Of a stretch of 64,000 nucleotides of DNA, positions 57,952 to 64,000 are shown in pieces. The stretch is taken from the NCBI GenBank assembly GCA_030998015.1, contig JARWMV010000245.1, forward strand, positions 682,001 to 746,000, given 5' to 3'. Numbering within the stretch: position 1 is the stretch's first letter; every line of letters starts with the position of its first letter. The notes under the pieces are model-generated. The model did not search any database. It was given only the letters and a program-made list of their open reading frames with translations, and had not been told where the DNA came from. This DNA comes from Ceratorhiza oryzae-sativae (lineage: Eukaryota > Basidiomycota > Agaricomycetes > Cantharellales > Ceratobasidiaceae). Position numbers and translations under genes: made by a program.

Positions 57952-58444
57952 CCCGATGGATTTCGGCGGCGCTCGTTCAGCTTAGCGGGGTCTGGAACTG
58001 GAGCGGGTGGGGTGTCTCAAGGGACTGTCGGAGTTTACGGTACCTCGTATATAGGATTGAGATTGAGATTTGAGCTGTGGATGTGTCACCAAACCTGACA
58101 TTGGGGGAAAAATCCCTTGTTCGTATATATATCTGCAACACAAACCCAAAGGCCTGGAAGCCATTGCACAAGTGCGATTTTCGGCGGACTATTTGCGTGG
58201 TACAACAGATATAGTCACCTAACGATCATAGATAGGCGACGGATATAGTTGGACGAGCATCTACTGTGATGGGATTCAGCCCAAAATTCTAGAGCGGGAT
58301 GAACTTGAGAAGAGGGTTCTGAGGACCAATTACAAGGCTATTCAAAATAAGAGTCTAGGGATAATATTTATTATAATATGAAACCTGTGCAAAAGTCCCA
58401 AGGTTGCTCCGTGCACCCTAGTCGCCTCGGCTTATTTACTCCAT
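57952..58444. other. Convergent 3' intergenic
   Basis: These 493 bp hold no recognised gene. The AT-rich stretch around 58335-58380 may hold a poly(A) site of the NIPA gene. Confidence 0.35.
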
Positions 58445-60381
58445 TCATCTTCCCCGTACGGTACTCCGACTGGTACTTCTCTCTCTCCTTTCTCCCCTCG
58501 GTCGCGCCTGATCCGGAATTTCGTCTCTTATAGGGATAGCAACCACGCCTGGGCTTCCAGCTGGTGTGGCCAATAACAAATATGGCCCTGGACTCAACCC
58601 AACCACGTTCATACTCCCAACTGACGCGCGGTGTCCAACACGTTTCGCTGCGACAGAAGGCGAGCGTGAAGGATCGGTTGATTTGGGCAAGAGAGGTGTT
58701 GCTTGAGTGGGGGTGCGGTGGGATCGAGTAGGGGAAGCGGTCGAATCCATCGGTTCAACAGTATTAGGTCCTCGAGTGAGCAGGTAGACACCTAATTGAG
58801 GCGTTTGAGTAAGGGCGTAGAGCGCAAATGAGATGAATAATACCGAGGAATGTGGTCATACATCCGTAGAAGAAGGTTAAGAACCGGTGGAAGTTGATCT
58901 TGTCAAAGTCGCGGTAAAGAATGGCAGAGCCGACAATTGCTGTAAGGTTAAACATTACAAATTGAGTGGGAATGACTACCTGCAAGCATACATATGGGCT
59001 TAGCGGAGTGTGAATTCAAGAATAACGACAGACTCACTCGGGACTCGTGGTGATGGAGAGCGCGGTTCAGGTGCCGGATCTGACCCACACCAGTAAGTGC
59101 GAGCACCTAGAACGGCGTTAGAATGAAATTCATATGGTTACGTGTAACATACCAATATGGCCGGGTAGAATATCCATTCTGTAAAGACTTTAGCCCATTC
59201 AGTGCTCAACAATGAGCTCACGGCTTTAGTCGCGAGCACAGTGAATCCACCTGATGTACTTATTAGCCTTTCTCGAAGCACGGACACTATCAGTCACTTA
59301 CCGAATAAGGCACAGAGTCCAACGTCCACTAAAGCCCACCTGTCACCACGCATCCATCCTGCACGTTCCAATGTGGTCCTCTGAGAGCTAATGCCACTCA
59401 GTAGAATGATTGCAGCAATATTGAGTGCGGCCCAGATAAGGAATGGAATTCGGGTCAGGTAATGGACCAGTGTATCTGGGTCGAGCCTGGGCGAGGAAGA
59501 CTGAGAGGCAAAGACGACCGTGACAGCACCAAATATCGACAGAGCGATTCCAAGAAGATCTTGCGTTCGGAATCGTTCGTGCAGAATGAGTGGAGCGAAG
59601 AAGCAGTTGGATATCAGGGCTACCTGTCAGCAGAATGGATGAGATGTCACCTCCTCAGGTTGAGCGAAGACGTACTGCTCCCAGAGGGGCGACAAGTGAG
59701 GCTGGAGCATATGCGTATGATAAAAAATTGCCAATTTCGCCTATGTTCATCAAGGCGAAGCCAGTCCACCTGCAACGAGGTTATTGACAACACGCATTTT
59801 CAATGCTAGACAAGAGCGTACCACAACTTGGATCGCAGATATGCAGATTCGTCGGGTCCATGCGAAGGCTTTACCTCGTTCGCGGCCTCGAGGTCGGCTG
59901 CGGACTCGCCACCTGAATGTGATTCGCTGCCGCTGTTCTCCCGGCGCTCGATGATGGGTGAGTATAGGCGGAGATTGCTCTGGGTTCTATTCTGTGGGCC
60001 CAAACCGGGGCGAGAGTCCCAGCTGCCGACGGGTGAGCCGTTGACGACAAAGGGGATAGGTTGGCGAGAATGGGAATTGGGCGAGCGCGTGCTACCCGGC
60101 GAGCTTATCGGCAATGAATGGGACCGGCGAGGAGAGGGCGCAAGTTCTACTGGGGACGCGACAATGAGAGTAGGTTCAGATCCGACTGCCCCGTATGTGT
60201 TCCGGCCTCCGCTTGCGGTATGCTCCTTGTTGTATGCTGTCTCGATCCTCCGATGCGCCAGCTTTTGACAGTTGAGGGCAAATGATATCAGCACATTTCC
60301 GGCAATAGCTACAACGACCCCTATAAAGGTCGCATTCGTCGGCGTAGTCGGGGTGAGCGCTGCCGGCCAGGACGGCGTCAT
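58445..60381 (-). CDS. NIPA-like magnesium transporter (DUF803)
   Basis: Multi-span membrane protein of the NIPA family, inferred to transport Mg2+. The start ATG 60379-60381 gives MTPSWPAALTPTTPTNATF followed by a first span FIGVVVAIAGNVLISFALN. A Ser/Pro-rich cytosolic loop of about 110 residues follows. Then come spans ALMNIGEIGNFLSYAYAPASLVAPLGA, VALISNCFFAPLILHE and DLLGIALSIFGAVTVVFAS, plus FLIWAALNIAAIILLSGI, LVDVGLCALFGGFTVLATKA, WIFYPAILVLALTGVGQ, VVIPTQFVMFNLTAIVGSAI and FLTFFYGCMTTFLGIIHLI. The C-tail is Arg/Ser/Pro-rich. The exon chain includes short exons near 58985-59170 and 59275-59300. Topology (eight or nine spans) matches the family. The initial ATG lies 77 bp from the divergent SEC12. 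Confidence 0.83.
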
Positions 60382-60458
60382 CGCCAAGTGGGTAGCAAAC
60401 AAGTGACTGGGAGAGTCGCACGTGACATCGCTCCACGTGATACCTTACGACCACAGCT
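60382..60458. promoter_or_regulatory. 77-bp divergent promoter, NIPA (-) / SEC12 (+)
   Basis: The two start codons face away from each other with 77 bp between; the promoters overlap. Confidence 0.5.
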
Positions 60459-62157
60459 ATGCGAACGCAGCACGCGCTACACAGTCTCCCAGCCTTTCCT
60501 GTTTATTCTCTGGGCTTCGTTAAAGACGACAAACTGCTGATAGGTGGTGGTGGTGGTGCAACGCGCTCGGGGATCAAAAATAAGCTAGTTGGTAATCCCA
60601 TATCTGTTTCAGTATTTAGAGCTCATGGTACACCAGAGACTTTACGATGTTGATGAACGGGTGCAAAATTTGAGCTAGCGACCGAGTTGGAGCTAGAGAA
60701 AGATGAGGATGCACCGATGAGTATGGCTGTGGATTACCAGGTCAGTGCGTAAACTACATACGTGTCATATTTGGACTTCATACTCCGTCGCATTAGAGTG
60801 GCACCTTCGTCTGTGGCATCAACGGCTCGATGGAGAAAGTCGAGGCTGGAATAAATCCACACTGTCGGGCTTTTTCTATTGAAATGAAGGAAGAGACAAA
60901 GCCTCTGTGGGTTGGCTGGCTTAATGTTTTCAGGGCCTGAGCTAATCCTCTATTTCAGCATCAAGTTCGAAAAATCAATTCAGCTCGTCAAGGAAATTTC
61001 TCCAGAGGCATTCCAGGTGAGTTGCTCGCAATGAGGCTTCGTTTACCCCTACTTACCCACGGTACAGAAAGTAACGGGTTTATCCAAAGACGGAACTGTA
61101 CTCGCAGCCGGCTCTTCAGACGGCAAACCTTTTAACCAGGTCAGCCCGCCCGCCCTCCTATTGCAGTGACATAGATCATGATTGAACCGCACCTAGGTCA
61201 CCATAGTTTCTTATCCTAAGCTTGATAGGGCATCGGAACCTTTCACTTTGCCCTCAGGCGAACTCTTCGATGCAGATTTCTCCTTGGACGGTTACGTATG
61301 TGCCGACTCCTCCTCGCCTGCTATATTTTATGTCCAATTGCCTCACGTCGGATACTAACTATTATCATAGCTAGTAGTCACCAGCACAACGAACTTATAT
61401 GTGTTTGCTCCCTCCTCAGAACCTTCTGAAATATCTCTGTCAACTGCGCCTCTTCCACTGTCTCTTGTGCAAACACTTTCTACGCCTTCTTCTCGTCCAA
61501 ACTCAAGTTTCCGAGCTACGCGCTGGTCGCCTGCTATCCATCAGACTGCTTGGAGTGTAATAAACACTACAGGAGGGGCCGCAAAGGACCGAAAAGCTTG
61601 GGTAATTCGATGGGATATTTCAGAAGATAGGAAAAATTGGAAGGTGGCGAAGATGGGCAAAGCTGCGACTCGGCCCATCACAGTTTTCGATGTTAGGTAA
61701 ATGTCCCTTGCTATTCTTGACTCAAAAGTGGTGGGCTAATTGGAAAACCAAGCCAAAGTGGTCAGTTGCTTGCATTTGGATCCTCGGACCTGAGTGTTGG
61801 TATATTGGACGCACACACATTGGCTGTAAGCTGAGGTCTTAACTACATCGGCCCTTGCATGGAGCTGATACGGTTGCCAGCCTCTCCTAACTATCCTTCG
61901 CGCGCACGAGTTTCCTCCGACAGCACTTCGTTTTAACCCGAGTGGCACCCTTCTCGCGAGCGCCAGCGCGGATAACACAGTGCGACTTATTGCTGTCAAC
62001 AGCACCTTTGGCCAATGTACGAATTCATCATCGCCACCCTTTGGCCTCACACTAATATCCATTCTCTGTAGCATGGGTGACCACGTTGGTTATCCTATTT
62101 ACACTACTCGCTGGGTTGTTTGCAGTACTCGTTCAGAGGGGCGATATTGTATGGTGA
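60459..62157 (+). CDS. SEC12: SEC12-type Sar1 guanine-nucleotide exchange factor
   Basis: ER membrane WD-repeat protein that loads Sar1 with GTP to start COPII budding. The N-terminus MRTQHALHSLPAFPVYSLGF leads to the potassium-loop motif LIGGGGGATRSGIKNKL, a hallmark of Sec12/PREB, then RLYDVDERV and FELATELELEKDED. Beta-propeller blades read TFVCGINGSMEKV, TGLSKDGTVLAAGSSDGKP, FDADFSLDGY, LVVTSTTNLYVF, LLAFGSSDLSVGILD and ALRFNPSGTLLASASADNTVRL. A C-terminal membrane anchor reads WVTTLVILFTLLAGLFAVLV followed by a short lumenal end QRGDIVW at TGA 62155-62157. One base is missing in an A run at 60665-60668 (GTGCAAAA). Other introns join in phase. Confidence 0.9.
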
Positions 62158-62859
62158 TTTCATAGTCGAAGCTCAGGAATAGTATCTTTTTGGCGGCCGT
62201 TGACGGCCCCATATATTGTGAATATTCTTAATATGAATAGATTTAGTTTCTCCTCTGATAGTAGACTCTATACATACTAGCGAAGTTTCGAGCATCCAAC
62301 CGTCGAGGACAAGCATATACTCGTGGCGTTAGTCAGAGCCCAGCTTTGGCCCAACGGTTATATAAAATTGCCAGAACAGGGCCCCGAACTTCAGTTAGAC
62401 GGTAAAAAGGATGAATGCCGGAGCACTGTAAACACCCCCAGGTATTTCTCCACTCAGATTTATTACGGGAGTAATAGGGTCATTGCGAAGGCCAGCGAAG
62501 CACGTGGTTCTAACTGATGTTTGGGGGGTGATCTATAATGAATGTCGAACTGTTACTATCTAAAAGCTCAAATGAAAGCGCTTTTATAGCACCGAGCAGA
62601 AACTATGGTAAACTCAACGGTACACGTGGTTATTGTGGCCCGCACGTTGTATCCTTAAGATACTGCTAATATGGGATATGAGATGTTGTGAGAGCGCTCA
62701 TGAAAGGACATACATACACGGAATTCAGTCTGATACGATCAAATTGTTGAAGGGGAGTGCCTTGGCGAGCAAGTTTTATCCCCCAAGTATTCGTTTACTT
62801 CGTCGTAACTGAAGTACATAAGTCCGATGGCTACATATGCAATCATTCACATGAACCAT
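62158..62859. other. Convergent 3' intergenic, 702 bp
   Basis: Lies between the SEC12 stop and the BTB gene stop. No coding sequence, RNA or repeat is recognised. Confidence 0.35.
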
Positions 62860-63869
62860 TCAAAGTTGCAATACATCACGGCCTATTCTTCCAAGCACCG
62901 CTGCCATCATATCATTTGCATATCTAGTCAAATCATCGTCACACAAAGAGCATAATCCAGGGGACCAAACGTCAACAGCAGCACGAATTGCTTGAAGGGG
63001 GTTCATATCATTCTCATCCAACCTAAAGCTCGACTTCTTCGTATCAAACAGCTCACATCGTCTCCAACATTCGTCTTCCTCGACCCACCATTCAGTGGAA
63101 CAATCGCCCCGCATAAACCGTGCGAATGCCCCATTCAGTACTTGATGGATTGCCTATTGATCGCACGCACTGCTGAAAGTTGTAACGCGCGTGAATCACG
63201 AAGCGGGATATCTCTTCCTGTAGCAACGAGGATGACGAGGATGACTGGATTGCGAAGAAGTATATGGCCCAGGGCAGAACGCGCGGCATATATAGCAGCT
63301 CTCCCACACGAATCACCAAGGGCGCCATCGACGGGTCGTCCTCGTAGCAGGAGATCCGATGAAAATCGCGTGTGCTAATGTCATTTGGGAGCAGGTTTCC
63401 CAGGTAGGATTGGCAGGTGAATTGAATAGCGTCGATCCCATATTTCTGCGCTAGTAGGGCCAATTGTATTTGTTCCTTAACATCCATCTGAATTATTTGC
63501 CTACATAGGGTCAACACGAAGCACCTATCAGATGGAGAAAGTTGGATCGTAAATCATATCACATACCTAGTTTCGTAGATTGCGTCGAGTAACGATGCGA
63601 ATACAAGGGGATCGTCCTGTAGCTGGACTTGCTTGATATTTGGTAGCTTCCCCTGACGATCACCGATCCCAGGCAACTCCAGCATATCCGAAACACTTCA
63701 GAGTGTTTGGAAAGTCGCCCTAAAATACGAAATTTGAGATTACGTTAGGAGATGGCCGGCCGACTTGTTGAAACACAAACTCGCCTTCGTGAATTCGGAA
63801 TAAAGTCCACCGGGCCTCGATCAGCAGGTCTCCGTCTTCATAAAAGTGGCATTCATGCTTAGTTGCCAT
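62860..63869 (-). CDS. BTB/POZ domain protein of the expanded fungal family
   Basis: The start MATKHECHFYEDGDLLIEARWTLFRIHEGEF (ATG 63867-63869) is followed across an intron by LSKHSEVF, then DMLELPGIGDRQGKLPNIKQVQL, DDPLVFASLLDAIYE, and after a second intron IIQMDVKEQIQLALLAQKYGID, VIHARYNFQQCVRSI and EEDECWRRCELFDTKK to a C-terminal VDVWSPGLCSLCDDDLTRYA. This is the BTB fold with the C-terminal extension of the family expanded in Rhizoctonia-like fungi. Three 1-nt problems remain: at the first intron, at 63688-63693 (EVF to DMLEL) and near 63095-63110. They may be errors or signs of decay. No kelch or MATH repeat is present. Role unknown; some BTB proteins act as CUL3 adaptors. Confidence 0.68.
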
Positions 63870-64000
63870 AATGAGCTATCTCGATGTCTGGGTGTGAGGA
63901 GCAAGGTCATCAGAGCTTGCGTGAAACGTGGCTACGATAATCATCAGCCACACGTCTCACGTGACTTCATTCAAGACCCTTTCGCGTGCTCGAAACGCCA

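Overview
The window is nuclear DNA of a filamentous basidiomycete. Genes are dense and split by many introns of about 50 nt (GT-AG, a few GC-AG), and most encode conserved eukaryotic housekeeping proteins. F-box and BTB paralogues with degenerate copies, a white-collar-2-type GATA/PAS regulator, a GH18 chitinase and a GH128-like glucanase all fit Agaricomycetes. The F-box and BTB families look most like those of Rhizoctonia/Ceratobasidiaceae; that placement is an inference from protein style, not a measured match. No bacterial, viral or transposon gene was recognised.

Layout. 0-2.1 kb: CWF19L1/Drn1-like protein (-), running off the left edge. 2.3-3.4: STE14 methyltransferase (+). 3.6-4.3: RPL9 (-). 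4.6-6.4: ribokinase (+). 6.8-9.3: PCF11 (+). 9.6-12.7: cap-binding CBP80 (-). 12.8-14.0: alpha/beta hydrolase (+). 14.3-15.0: possible secreted protein (-). 15.2-16.4: unrecognised protein (+). 16.9-19.6: mitochondrial EF-G2 (-). 20.0-21.0: unrecognised protein (-). 21.4-22.6: NCBP3-like protein (-). 23.2-24.3: low-complexity protein (-). 24.7-26.5: GH18 chitinase (+). 26.6-28.1: KRR1 (-). 28.5-30.9: Srk1/Rck2-type kinase (+). 31.8-33.0: coiled-coil/RD-repeat protein (-). 33.1-33.9: TAF9 (+). 34.1-35.7: MDM10 (+). 35.9-37.6: low-complexity RGG protein (-). 38.0-38.3: SmG (+). 38.7-39.9: unrecognised (+). 40.1-44.3: tandem F-box pair (+), first copy broken. 44.3-45.5: GH128-like glucanase (-). 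45.5-48.1: gene-poor. 48.1-49.6: GT32 mannosyltransferase (-). 50.6-51.2: BTB remnant (-). 51.8-53.4: TilS-like tRNA lysidine synthetase (+). 54.5-56.3: WC-2 homologue (-). 56.4-58.0: SRP40/Nopp140 (+). 58.4-60.4: NIPA-like Mg transporter (-). 60.5-62.2: SEC12 (+). 62.9-63.9: BTB protein (-).

Two themes run through the window. First, many genes form head-to-head pairs separated by roughly 75-390 bp, alternating with tail-to-tail pairs. Several act in mRNA or RNA metabolism (CWF19L1-like, PCF11, CBP80, NCBP3-like, SmG, KRR1, SRP40). Second, at least ten otherwise clean conserved genes lose frame by one base, usually as a missing base in a short homopolymer. This looks like consensus error in the assembly rather than mass pseudogenisation, so many CDS entries are given as spans over a known frame break. 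Exon joins were deduced by eye from splice signals and family motifs; gene identities are firmer than every exon edge.
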